Shown here: in pieces, positions 1 through 7,635 of the stretch
How the letters are laid out: every line of letters starts with the position of its first letter
Numbering within the stretch: the first letter of the stretch is position 1
Source of the DNA: Saprospiraceae bacterium
Lineage (GTDB): Bacteria; Bacteroidota; Bacteroidia; Chitinophagales; Saprospiraceae
Assembly: GCA_016710265.1 (NCBI GenBank)
Contig: JADJJL010000001.1
Coordinates: forward strand, 372,001-436,000
DNA length: 64,000 nt
Direction of reading: 5' to 3'
Translations under genes and position numbers: made by a program
The notes under the pieces: model-generated
What the model saw: only the letters and a program-made list of their open reading frames with translations
Database searches by the model: none
Told to the model about the DNA's origin: nothing

Positions 1-1602
1 AGATTCTTTATCAAGGTATTCATTGTTTGGGCTGTAATCAAAGATATTGGAATATATATGAACTACATCCAAAATATTTTCAATAAATGGAACTCCAAAT
101 ACCGGACTAGGGGAAATTACAAAAGTTAATTTTACATTTTGAGAAGCCCAATTTATAGCCCAAGATTCAACCTGTTTAATAAGGTTGTTTTCACTAATCA
201 GTTCCGAACATCCGTCAAATTCATCATTAGGCCATGCTCTTGTTGTTCGAGTATCTAATACTAATAATTGATGATTTTCCCAGTTAATATAGTAATACCA
301 AATGCTACAAAGTGTGCCAGAATTTCCCATTTCAACATCATCTTCAGAAATTATCCTTATATTTAATAATGCGTAAAAAATATCATAGTTATCAATATTA
401 TCAAAGTTATTAATACCATTTAATTTGATTTCTTTAAATACTTCAGCTAATGCTTGTCCTTCAATTGAATATGTTTTAGGTCTATTTCCCCAATCTTGAT
501 ACAACGAATAGGCAAGTAAAGCATTTGTTATTATTCTTTTACCTTGTTCATTCCCATATACATTTTTACACCAAATTTTATTTAAATTCCAATCATCTGT
601 TACATCATGGTCATCAAATATCATGTAACAAGATATATTTGCTAATGATCTTCGCACTTCAGGCAAAGTACTTTCAAAATTTATTAAATACCAATTTTCA
701 CTGTTTAATTCTTCATCGTTTAAAATTGAGTCAATTTCTGGAAAATTGATTTCATCAGGTATTTGCCACAGAATGTTTGACCAAATAAATAAATACATAC
801 AACTATATTCTCCAAACCTCATTAAGTGATTTTTCATTACATCAGTGCCTGCTGTCAAATTTGCATTTTCTGCAACCTTCCCTCTTTCTCCTACACCAGG
901 CTTAAAGTAATCTGTAATTTGGTTGCCATCCATCATTATGTTTTCAAAATTTCCGATTAATACTTTATTTGCGTCCATTATAAAGTACATTAGCAAATCA
1001 GCTACATCATCTGCATAAATTTGATCTCCAGTTAAAAACAATTGTTGTGGTCTTTTAATAGGATTTTCAGCGTCTCTTAAAATTAATACATCTACAATAC
1101 TTAAAGCATCAAATCCTTGTCCGTGTGGTTTTCTACATGAACCGTGCAGAATGCGCAAATTATTAATATCACTTGTGGGTAAGCAAAAGCTTGGCAAGTC
1201 AAAATTTTTTGAAACGTATGCAATTTTATCAATTCCTCCACTAATCCAATCGTCTCTTAGTTCCCCACTTGAATATACCAGATTGTTAATAGAAAAAGAA
1301 GATATACTTTCAAATAATAAATTATATGTATAAATTTTATCAGGCTCTAAAATAAAACTATTATCTATAACTTCTGCAGTAATTGTAACAATAAAAAGAT
1401 TTACGCCTAATTGAATTGGCTTAATCCATCCAGTACTTACCAATTCAAAATCATATTGATCATGTATTGTTAACATGACATCTGAATCATTTCTTAATGC
1501 TATCCATACGGAAACATTATTGCTTTCTACCCTTCGAAGTATTGGTCCACATATTATCAGTGGCAAACTATGTAATCTATCAGCTAATGATGTCCAAGCC
1601 AT
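1..1602 (-). CDS. PhoD-like metallophosphatase (3' end beyond window)
   Basis: An uninterrupted frame of 534 codons runs from the ATG at 1602 to the left edge, with an in-frame stop at 1615-1617 just upstream, so this is the first possible start. The N-terminal part (about residues 14-35, LPLIICGPILRRVE) matches the N-terminal domain of PhoD-like phosphodiesterases. Metal-binding motifs follow: HGSCRKPHG (153-161), GDQIYADD (192-199) and FDDHDVTDDWN (about 325). No signal peptide is visible, so unlike classical secreted PhoD it is probably cytoplasmic. It is the last visible gene of a compact operon and begins 12 bp after the hydrolase. Family members cleave phosphodiesters or phosphomonoesters; the substrate is unknown here. 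An effector role is inference from context. Confidence 0.8.
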   Translation of the reverse strand, partial: MAWTSLADRLHSLPLIICGPILRRVESNNVSVWIALRNDSDVMLTIHDQYDFELVSTGWIKPIQLGVNLFIVTITAEVIDNSFILEPDKIYTYNLLFESISSFSINNLVYSSGELRDDWISGGIDKIAYVSKNFDLPSFCLPTSDINNLRILHGSCRKPHGQGFDALSIVDVLILRDAENPIKRPQQLFLTGDQIYADDVADLLMYFIMDANKVLIGNFENIMMDGNQITDYFKPGVGERGKVAENANLTAGTDVMKNHLMRFGEYSCMYLFIWSNILWQIPDEINFPEIDSILNDEELNSENWYLINFESTLPEVRRSLANISCYMIFDDHDVTDDWNLNKIWCKNVYGNEQGKRIITNALLAYSLYQDWGNRPKTYSIEGQALAEVFKEIKLNGINNFDNIDNYDIFYALLNIRIISEDDVEMGNSGTLCSIWYYYINWENHQLLVLDTRTTRAWPNDEFDGCSELISENNLIKQVESWAINWASQNVKLTFVISPSPVFGVPFIENILDVVHIYSNIFDYSPNNEYLDKES

Positions 1603-1614
1603 ATTTATTGCAAT

Positions 1615-1747
1615 TTACTTATTACAAATTCCACTCCACTGTTCCAAGTGCTAGCACCGTTACTTCGAGTTGTCACAATATTGTTATTCGACACATCTCG
1701 CAATCTTAAGTGCCATTCCACATTTTCATTATCTAATTTATTTTTTT
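1615..1747 (-). pseudogene. C-terminal tail of the frameshifted alpha/beta hydrolase
   Basis: Read in the frame that follows loss of one A from the A7 run at 1741-1747, this stretch encodes about 43 residues (KLDNENVEWHLRLRD... to VEFVISKLQ) before the stop at 1615-1617. It has no ATG of its own. It continues the pattern DVLNHHKNHCLKLK expected near the C terminus of this hydrolase fold, where the catalytic His lies close to the end. I therefore read it as the displaced end of the gene to its right rather than a separate gene. Confidence 0.5.
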
Positions 1748-2133
1748 AACTTCAAGCAATGATTTTTATGGTGATTGAGCACATCTTTGCTTGAAGGACA
1801 ATTACCAAGTGTTTGATTATTTTGGTTCGATTTATTTTCTATCCAAATTGGTGGGTCAGTGTTATCTATATATTGTAACATATCTACCTCAGCTCTGTAA
1901 ATTTGTGTTACACTTAAAAAAGCAGGAATATTGCTTATGGTAGCAGTACCCAAACCATAAATTGATTTTACTTTAGTTTGGGTTAAAATGCTGATGATAT
2001 TTGTTAAATTACAATCAGGAAATACACCCAATCCTCCCTGCCATTTATTTATATCGTATGTGGCCTGTGGTATGTCTACCCATACGGCTTTATAAGGTCT
2101 ATTTTGGGTATTTCCTTCAAATACGATCAACAT
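1738..2133 (-). CDS. alpha/beta hydrolase, middle and C-terminal part (frameshifted)
   Basis: This is the second fragment of a secreted alpha/beta hydrolase. Reading the same frame upstream of the nominal ATG gives YGIDPDRIALWGSSAGAG, which contains the nucleophile elbow G-x-S-x-G (about 2146-2160). The fragment itself carries later strands, a likely acid residue in the DPPIWIEN region, and a His-rich segment (DVLNHHKNH) that probably holds the catalytic His. The listed start is therefore artificial. The frame change from the upstream fragment lies near the TTT at 2206-2208 and the second change is at the T7 run at 1741-1747. Without correction the protein would lack an intact triad in one chain. 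Confidence 0.6.
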   Translation of the reverse strand: MLIVFEGNTQNRPYKAVWVDIPQATYDINKWQGGLGVFPDCNLTNIISILTQTKVKSIYGLGTATISNIPAFLSVTQIYRAEVDMLQYIDNTDPPIWIENKSNQNNQTLGNCPSSKDVLNHHKNHCLKLKK

Positions 2134-2135
2134 CG

Positions 2136-2627
2136 CTATACCAGCTCCTGCCGAGCTGCCCCAAAGAGCGATCCTATCTGGGTCAATGCCATACTTGATG
2201 GTAGGTTTCGTATATCAGCTATTGCATCTTTACAGTCTTGAATGCATTTTCGGAGACCTACGGTTTCATTGGATGTGTTTAATAACCGGTATTCTAAAGA
2301 TGCAACCGCATAGCCGGCATCAAGAAAGGCAGCTACTTGAGCTATGTTATTTGCTGGATTCATAAATTTTCTTTTATGACCACCTGTAAAGCCACCTCCG
2401 TGGATATAAATCACTATAGGTCTATTTGTAAACCCATCTGGGAGATATAAATCATATTTTTGTCTGGCTAGATTGTTGCCATAATCCTCTTCAAAACAAG
2501 TGCAGGTTACGGCTGACCCAAAAGGATGTTCATTCGTACAAGGATTGCCAAGTATTATTTTATCTGCTTTGACTTCACTAAAGGAGAAAAATAATGTCGC
2601 ATTTAATAGAATGAGTTTTAGTGTCAT
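2136..2627 (-). CDS. secreted alpha/beta hydrolase, N-terminal part (frameshifted)
   Basis: The product starts with a signal-peptide-like stretch (residues 1-21, ending near VKA) and continues into a carboxylesterase/lipase-type alpha/beta hydrolase. The oxyanion-hole motif HGGGF is at about residue 76, and an aromatic-rich strand AVASLEYRL follows. After DAIADIR the frame is lost and the last 20 or so residues are out-of-frame translation. Restoring one base near 2206 joins it to the G-x-S-x-G region downstream. The whole gene would span 1615-2627, about 335 codons, a usual length for this family. It lies 20 bp after the amidase gene in the operon. The substrate cannot be told from sequence. 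Confidence 0.65.
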   Translation of the reverse strand: MTLKLILLNATLFFSFSEVKADKIILGNPCTNEHPFGSAVTCTCFEEDYGNNLARQKYDLYLPDGFTNRPIVIYIHGGGFTGGHKRKFMNPANNIAQVAAFLDAGYAVASLEYRLLNTSNETVGLRKCIQDCKDAIADIRNLPSSMALTQIGSLFGAARQELV

Positions 2628-2647
2628 AGTTGCATATTATGTTTAGT

Positions 2648-3499
2648 TTATACTACTCTTAAAAAAGATTTATTTACAAAGCCTATATGATCCATAGTGC
2701 CTTCTAAGCTTATAGACACCCAGCCATTAGGTTTAGGAATATTTTCTTCATACATATATCCTTCTGATCTGATATGCACTTTATTTCCATTGACGAGCTG
2801 TCGTAGCAGCTTAAAATTTCCTGACATCCCTTTTCTTACATTCAATTTACCATCAGTAGTTTGCACTGTAAATGTATTGCCATTATCATTGCCCCTATTT
2901 GTAAACAATGGATAAAAATCTGTAAACGGGAAGGCAGGTCCGGGATCAGGCTTACGTCCCATAGAAATCTCGTCATGACCTATCAAATCCTTGATGCCAG
3001 AATAAGTTTGAACCAATACCTGACAAACTTCCCTGAATGCATTCAACTGTGCAGTGGTGTATTTTTCCCAATACAAATTGCTTTCTGCACCATTAATATG
3101 TTCTGCCTTCAAAACCTGCACCTCAATAAGAAAACTTCCGATAGGATTGTTATGCGTGTCTACCCATCCATAACTACCATTACTAAAGCGAGTGACATAC
3201 CAGCGATTAGCCAAACAGATACCTATTGAATGATCATTTAAACCAGACAATCCTTTCCAGTTACTCACACCAGCATGTCTTGCTCTTTTGTTAAATGGAA
3301 CACATTGTGTGATTGTACCATTTCTGTCTATGATAACATGATAGCCAAACTTAACTTTTTTCAAATGAGAGATAGAACCACTTACAGAAATACCCGCAGT
3401 ATAATGGACCGCTATATAATTTGGCGTGAGATTACCATCATTTCTATCCAAATCGGAATATGTTGCATTGACGAGTTTGTGGTTTGTGATTTGAGGCAT
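2648..3499 (-). CDS. N-acetylmuramoyl-L-alanine amidase (amidase_2 type) with C-terminal SH3-like domain
   Basis: The 283-residue product has an amidase_2 (AmpD/T7 lysozyme-type) domain at about residues 25-195. YIAVHYTAG supplies the first zinc ligand, RARHAG lies in the middle, and GHDEIS...KPDPG supplies the last His and Asp ligands. The C-terminal 75 residues (TTDGKLNVRKGMSG... to FVNKSFLRVV) look like a bacterial SH3 domain that may bind peptidoglycan. Such enzymes cleave the amide bond between MurNAc and L-Ala. There is no signal peptide, so export would need lysis, another secretion route or a cytoplasmic role. It sits between a predicted outer-membrane protein (11 bp gap) and a hydrolase, in an operon containing pYEATS. 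Confidence 0.85.
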   Translation of the reverse strand: MPQITNHKLVNATYSDLDRNDGNLTPNYIAVHYTAGISVSGSISHLKKVKFGYHVIIDRNGTITQCVPFNKRARHAGVSNWKGLSGLNDHSIGICLANRWYVTRFSNGSYGWVDTHNNPIGSFLIEVQVLKAEHINGAESNLYWEKYTTAQLNAFREVCQVLVQTYSGIKDLIGHDEISMGRKPDPGPAFPFTDFYPLFTNRGNDNGNTFTVQTTDGKLNVRKGMSGNFKLLRQLVNGNKVHIRSEGYMYEENIPKPNGWVSISLEGTMDHIGFVNKSFLRVV

Positions 3500-3510
3500 G
3501 GGTTTTTTTA

Positions 3511-4740
3511 CTATTTTTTATCTTCACTAGTGGAAGCTTTTAATACTCTATACATATTGAGTTGTCTGGTATATCCAATAGAAAATCTTGATTGACTTAC
3601 AGGTATTTCTAGTTGTTTCGATATGTCTTTAAATGAAAAAATAATACCTTGTAAAGGTGCAAATGGTGAATCTTTTATAAAGTATAATCCAATGGTAATA
3701 TCTTTATGATTTTTAATCTCTTCATTAGGGAAATGATTATAAGTAAAATTAAAGCTTATTCCAATTTTTCTTTTCAAGAACTCAGGCACAAAGTATTGAT
3801 CTATACCAAATTTAAATTGTTTAATAGTATCTACATAATTTCCTTGAAATGCAGTCAGTTTTTGAGTTGTAGACCTCGATGTGCCTCCTCCATCATCCGA
3901 TTTCCAAGTATTTGTTACAGATACTTCAGTTAGTCTCGAAAAATTATCAGTATTTGAGTAACCAACTGAAAAGCCTCCAATATAAGGTCCAGCTTTCCAT
4001 AAGTTTAATGTATAGTAATTAATAAAAGCACTATAATTAATAATATTTTTTCTTTTTTCAACTAACTCTTCTTGAAATGTAGAATTTAAAATATAACTAT
4101 AAAAACCTCTCCCTTCATAACTGCCATTTAACCCAAATCGGATGCCATCATAGGTGAAGGTCATTGTTTTTATTGATTTAAGTAAAGAATCTCTCAACAA
4201 TTTTAATCCTTTAACTACTTCATATTTGTAACCATACTTCTTTAAGGAATCGATCTTGTTATTTAAACTTAACGGAATGCTCTTTGATCGCTTTAATGAA
4301 TCTTGCAGCAAGTTAAAAATATTTTGAATACTGTCATCTGCATTTACAATTGCATTACGTTTTTCAACTTTACTTTTTGTTGGTGTTCCTTTTAATGACT
4401 TATTGAAAATTAAATTTGCTCCAAGTTTATAAGATGGAGTTATATTTCCATTCTCAAATATTTTAGCAATGGAATTATTTGACTTACCTTCAATGCTAAA
4501 ACCTAACCAAATATTTTTTTTCTTTTCATTTATTGGTTGCAGAAATGAGTAATCAATTGACTTTGCATATGTATCAAAATTAAAGGCATTTAAGACTTGA
4601 GATGGCTTGTCATCATCGCTAGCCATTGAATCACTTTGGACCTGTACAATGTTATTATTTGATGACTTAAAAATACCTTGTCCAAATATTTGAGAATTTG
4701 AAATAAAAATAATTGTTAAATATAAATATTTTAGGTTCAT
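3511..4740 (-). CDS. predicted outer-membrane beta-barrel protein, unknown function
   Basis: I use the ATG at 4740 (MNLKYLYLTIIF...) because it gives a standard signal peptide ending at IFGQ and clears the upstream stop. The longer frame from 4764 overlaps the previous gene and adds only an unlikely leader. After cleavage there is a Ser/Asn-rich, low-complexity linker, then many alternating aromatic strands (for example GLNGSYEGRGFYSYIL and KFGIDQYFVPEFL) ending in ISIGYTRQLNMY. This fits an outer-membrane barrel or beta-rich envelope protein. A Lys/Ser-rich helical stretch of roughly 60 residues (about 130-190) interrupts the strands. I do not recognise the family. It is the fourth gene of the pYEATS operon. 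Confidence 0.65.
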   Translation of the reverse strand: MNLKYLYLTIIFISNSQIFGQGIFKSSNNNIVQVQSDSMASDDDKPSQVLNAFNFDTYAKSIDYSFLQPINEKKKNIWLGFSIEGKSNNSIAKIFENGNITPSYKLGANLIFNKSLKGTPTKSKVEKRNAIVNADDSIQNIFNLLQDSLKRSKSIPLSLNNKIDSLKKYGYKYEVVKGLKLLRDSLLKSIKTMTFTYDGIRFGLNGSYEGRGFYSYILNSTFQEELVEKRKNIINYSAFINYYTLNLWKAGPYIGGFSVGYSNTDNFSRLTEVSVTNTWKSDDGGGTSRSTTQKLTAFQGNYVDTIKQFKFGIDQYFVPEFLKRKIGISFNFTYNHFPNEEIKNHKDITIGLYFIKDSPFAPLQGIIFSFKDISKQLEIPVSQSRFSIGYTRQLNMYRVLKASTSEDKK

Positions 4741-4750
4741 AATACAATTT

Positions 4751-5056
4751 TTAATAAATATCAAAATTAAAATTTACGCCTCCATTGATTGCTAAAGGAT
4801 CTGTCTGAGTTCCATATTCTCGTTGTTTTGTATCATTAAAAATATTACAAGAACAATTGTCTCCTTGTCCTGTAATTTCAATAAATAAGTCATAATTAAC
4901 TCCATCATTAATTTGATGATTTATTTCACCAATATAATTATTGTTTTCATCATATTCAAACTTAGAATTTACATTCCTCTTTCTGACTTTACCAATTGTA
5001 ATGTCTTCTACTGTAATATCTGTTAAACCTGTAATTGTAATTTTTAACCTGTCCAT
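4751..5056 (-). CDS. small hypothetical protein of the pYEATS operon
   Basis: The 101-residue product has no signal peptide or membrane segment. It is rich in Asn, Asp, Ile and Thr and appears mostly beta-strand (MDRLKITITGLTDITVEDI). Two close cysteines occur in DNCSCNIF. It lies 21 bp after the pYEATS gene and 10 bp before the outer-membrane-like gene, so co-transcription is likely. I do not recognise a family. It could be a small partner, adaptor or immunity-type component, but nothing in the sequence decides this. Confidence 0.6.
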   Translation of the reverse strand: MDRLKITITGLTDITVEDITIGKVRKRNVNSKFEYDENNNYIGEINHQINDGVNYDLFIEITGQGDNCSCNIFNDTKQREYGTQTDPLAINGGVNFNFDIY

Positions 5057-5077
5057 ATTAAAGTGACTTATTATGAT

Positions 5078-5818
5078 TTAATTTTTCCTAAATTCCAAAG
5101 GGAAACTCTTGTCTTCCGAAAGATCCAATTCCAACTTAGTACCATCTTCTGTCAATACACCCACAGTAAATGCCCCATAGGCGATTAAATGCAATTGGGC
5201 AACCCCATTTTCAGCTTCAATTGTCCTTATGGAATTGACAAAAGTGGGATGGAGATGAAAGGTTACTTTTCCTTTCAATGATTTTGAAGAGTTGATAGAT
5301 GTAACATGAAGTGTTACTTTAAATAACTTTGGGTTATTTTCCAATTCAACTACAGAAGCTGTAATCCTTTTATCATTATTAATGGAAAGGTTTCCCCATT
5401 TACCTTTTTCCGGATCATCGGAATATAGCAAAGTATTTGCATTATTTGTATCCAGCATTGATTCCATACCCATCGTTTTGAGAACTGGTTCAAGCCTTTC
5501 CAGATTATCAGAAATCACTTTTTTAGGAAGTGCTTGAACAGCACCTTGGGTATAATCTTCCAACTCCTTTTTAATATAATGATTTTCCTTTTTTTCCTGT
5601 GCAATGACTTGACTTTGCTCTTTAATGATCTCAGCAGCTGCTTCGACCGTAACAGTTTTACCATCTACTACCACTTTAGTTGTACGATTAAGTAAGCTAT
5701 GTACACCTGAAAACACCAATCCCAAATGTTTTCTGACCATATACAAAATGATTAAAGTGGTTACCTGCCAGTTCAATAATGCCGTGAGCTCTCGTAATAT
5801 ATCTAATATATCCTTCAT
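5078..5818 (-). CDS. membrane-anchored coiled-coil protein with C-terminal pYEATS domain
   Basis: The 246-residue product has one N-terminal membrane segment (about residues 17-38), then a charged helical or coiled-coil region with Gln, Glu and Lys repeats (about 55-105). The C-terminal beta domain (about 150-240) has the hallmarks of the prokaryotic YEATS (pYEATS) family: the strand KVTFHLHPTF, then AENGVAQLHLIAYGAFTVG and a final KLELDLSED. In eukaryotes YEATS domains read acylated lysines. Comparative surveys have proposed pYEATS as a sensor in predicted prokaryotic immune systems. The gap to the upstream membrane gene is 2 bp. The domain probably faces the cytoplasm or periplasm depending on the orientation of the single helix, which I cannot fix. 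Confidence 0.75.
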   Translation of the reverse strand: MKDILDILRELTALLNWQVTTLIILYMVRKHLGLVFSGVHSLLNRTTKVVVDGKTVTVEAAAEIIKEQSQVIAQEKKENHYIKKELEDYTQGAVQALPKKVISDNLERLEPVLKTMGMESMLDTNNANTLLYSDDPEKGKWGNLSINNDKRITASVVELENNPKLFKVTLHVTSINSSKSLKGKVTFHLHPTFVNSIRTIEAENGVAQLHLIAYGAFTVGVLTEDGTKLELDLSEDKSFPLEFRKN

Positions 5819-5820
5819 GG

Positions 5821-6435
5821 CTATTCTGCTTTAGGATTTTGAGTGCTTGAGGATGGCTTTCCTGTAGCAGTTTCTTCTTTCACATTTTTATTCCAGACAT
5901 TGATACCATATGGTATTACACCTATGCCGAGTCCTGCCAATATTTTCCAGAGACCATCCACATCTATAGCATTATTACATTGTGCCACCATGAGATACCC
6001 ATTATACATCACCAAAGTTGTAGCCACAAAAATAGCCGTAAGTCCTGTGAGTATAGCAATAAATCTAGACGAACTCTGTGTTTCCTGACCCTCATCTTTT
6101 CCATTTCCAAGTCCGATTACTTTTGTAAATTTAAAATCAGGAGACTGCTTTAAAACATACAACAAAACAATAGAAAACAGCAAAATGACTCCAGGCATAA
6201 AAAAGATGATAATCCATTCTTCACGTGTAAAATCCTTGGCTGACCTATTACATTTAACTTCCCTTCTTTCATTTAATTTGGATTCAATAGTTGCAACTTT
6301 ATTTCCAATTGAATCCAGCTTTTTGCTCAATACATCTATATTATTGTAAGCGAGCTTTAAAGAATCTGTAGCGCTGGAAAATAAGCTGTCAATGGTTCCA
6401 AAAATAAATAGTAAAGCCAGAAAAACTGATTTCAT
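5821..6435 (-). CDS. multi-helix membrane protein heading the pYEATS operon
   Basis: The 204-residue product starts with a signal-peptide-like helix (MKSVFLALLFIFGTIDSLFS), then a short periplasmic coiled coil (about 23-60, DSLKLAYNNIDVLSKKLDS). Three membrane helices follow at about 73-95, 125-150 and 165-187, and the tail is soluble, Ser/Lys-rich and low in complexity. It is the first gene of the minus-strand operon and has a 2-bp gap to the pYEATS gene, so the two products may form a membrane complex. I recognise no family. A role as a pore or sensor subunit is inference only. Confidence 0.65.
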   Translation of the reverse strand: MKSVFLALLFIFGTIDSLFSSATDSLKLAYNNIDVLSKKLDSIGNKVATIESKLNERREVKCNRSAKDFTREEWIIIFFMPGVILLFSIVLLYVLKQSPDFKFTKVIGLGNGKDEGQETQSSSRFIAILTGLTAIFVATTLVMYNGYLMVAQCNNAIDVDGLWKILAGLGIGVIPYGINVWNKNVKEETATGKPSSSTQNPKAE

Positions 6436-6988
6436 GTTATGGTATTTTATTTGGTAATAAATCTATCTATTTAAACAATAAATGCTTATTTTTCTTAATA
6501 TCAATCCAAATAATTATATTTATTTGCAATGCAATGTTACACCAATTAAAATTTATGTCAATATAACTTTTGTTATACGTCTAAATGGAAAAGCAGGCAA
6601 ATCTGATCCAATACGGAATTAAGATTAAGGCAAGTTTTATAAAGGAAAAGGAAATAAGGTTATCACAACTGGGTGTTGTTTTTAATTTTTGCTCCGGCTT
6701 TTGACTTATAAGATTGCAAACCGAGCACAGTAGATGTGTGTAGCAAAACATCTTTTATAAACTTGGTTATCCAATAAGATACCCGAAATCAGAATGATTT
6801 CTTAACGAAAACCATCTCATGATTCGTTTCCAATAGCAAATATAGTTTTATTCGTTTTAATTGTTAAAATAATTTTATATTAAGTTAAAAACAATTTGTG
6901 AGGTGTATAAAATTCCCCTTCGTGACTTTCCATTCAGTAAAATTTACGCCATAAAAAATAAAATAAATTAAAGCACTATTTAGTGAGA
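6436..6988 (-). other. AT-rich intergenic region upstream of the pYEATS operon
   Basis: About 550 bp without a supported gene. It must hold the promoter of the minus-strand operon starting at 6435, but I see no clean TAnnTTTG element at the expected distance. The stretch is rich in A/T runs, with one short GC-richer patch near 6690-6740. No convincing hairpin, repeat or RNA gene is visible. Confidence 0.4.
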
Positions 6989-7073
6989 TCACGCTCTCTT
7001 CTTCCCCAAACGCCACTCCTGAGGGGTCATTCCCGTATCTTGTTTGAAGACCCGGGCAAAGTATGCAGGATCC
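6989..7073 (-). pseudogene. 3' remnant of an AraC-type (hybrid two-component) regulator
   Basis: Read on the minus strand this encodes DPAYFARVFKQDTGMTPQEW followed by RLGKKRA and a TGA stop at 6989-6991. It is nearly the same as the last 28 or so residues of the AraC domain encoded at 16967-17050, at both protein and DNA level. Similarity stops abruptly upstream at GGATCC (7068-7073), and nothing like the rest of an AraC, receiver or kinase gene precedes it. It is therefore a truncated copy or a recombination scar. Confidence 0.75.
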
Positions 7074-7248
7074 TAAAATTCAATTTAGAACTTTTATCAA
7101 CTCTCGAATCATGATTCTTGTTAAATTCGGTACAAATCCATTACTTCATTATTTAATCTGTACCATTTTTCACAACATTTCCGATGGATCAAGCAATCTT
7201 TTAGGCATCCTCGCTTATCGGAAGCATCACAATTGCAGCAAATATTAG

Positions 7249-7494
7249 GACTACTTTTGGTGTTTTCAAATCCCCAATCCTACACCTAGCTCATCCGGTA
7301 AAAACTCATTTTATAAAATAAAGGCCGAATATTTAAAGTACAATTTAAAAATCAGACCTGATTTTGTTAAAAGAGTATTTTTTGAAAATTGGATTTCGTT
7401 TTATGCTTTTGTTGGGCATTTATTTCATCTTAAGTTAGACAGCATTTTGAATGAATACCATCATTATCTGTCATCAAAAATTAATTTGGCTTAG
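7249..7494 (+). pseudogene. possible coding remnant, unknown
   Basis: An open frame of 81 codons without an ATG lies between stops at 7246-7248 and 7492-7494. It translates to a protein-like sequence (for example FYKIKAEYLKYNLKIRP and RVFFENWISFYAFVGHLFHL). Composition is unlike the random frames around it, so it may be the 3' end of a lost gene truncated at the same event that left the AraC remnant. I could not place it in a family. Confidence 0.25.
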
Positions 7495-7635
7495 GACAAA
7501 TTCTTAAAAAATTAAAATAGTACAGAACTTAGACATTGACATATTTGGCTCACTTTTATGCCTCTTGCCAATTCCTTTAAAAATAACAAATTCTGTAACA
7601 CTTTTCAATATTTTATATCCCGAACTGGCGTGATA

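Noticed and set aside
525..2198. Several plus-strand frames of 60-74 codons
   Set aside because: They are antisense shadows of the PhoD-like and hydrolase genes, which show clear protein motifs on the minus strand.
7063..7248. 61-codon plus-strand frame
   Set aside because: It starts inside the AraC remnant in antisense and has no domain or promoter support.
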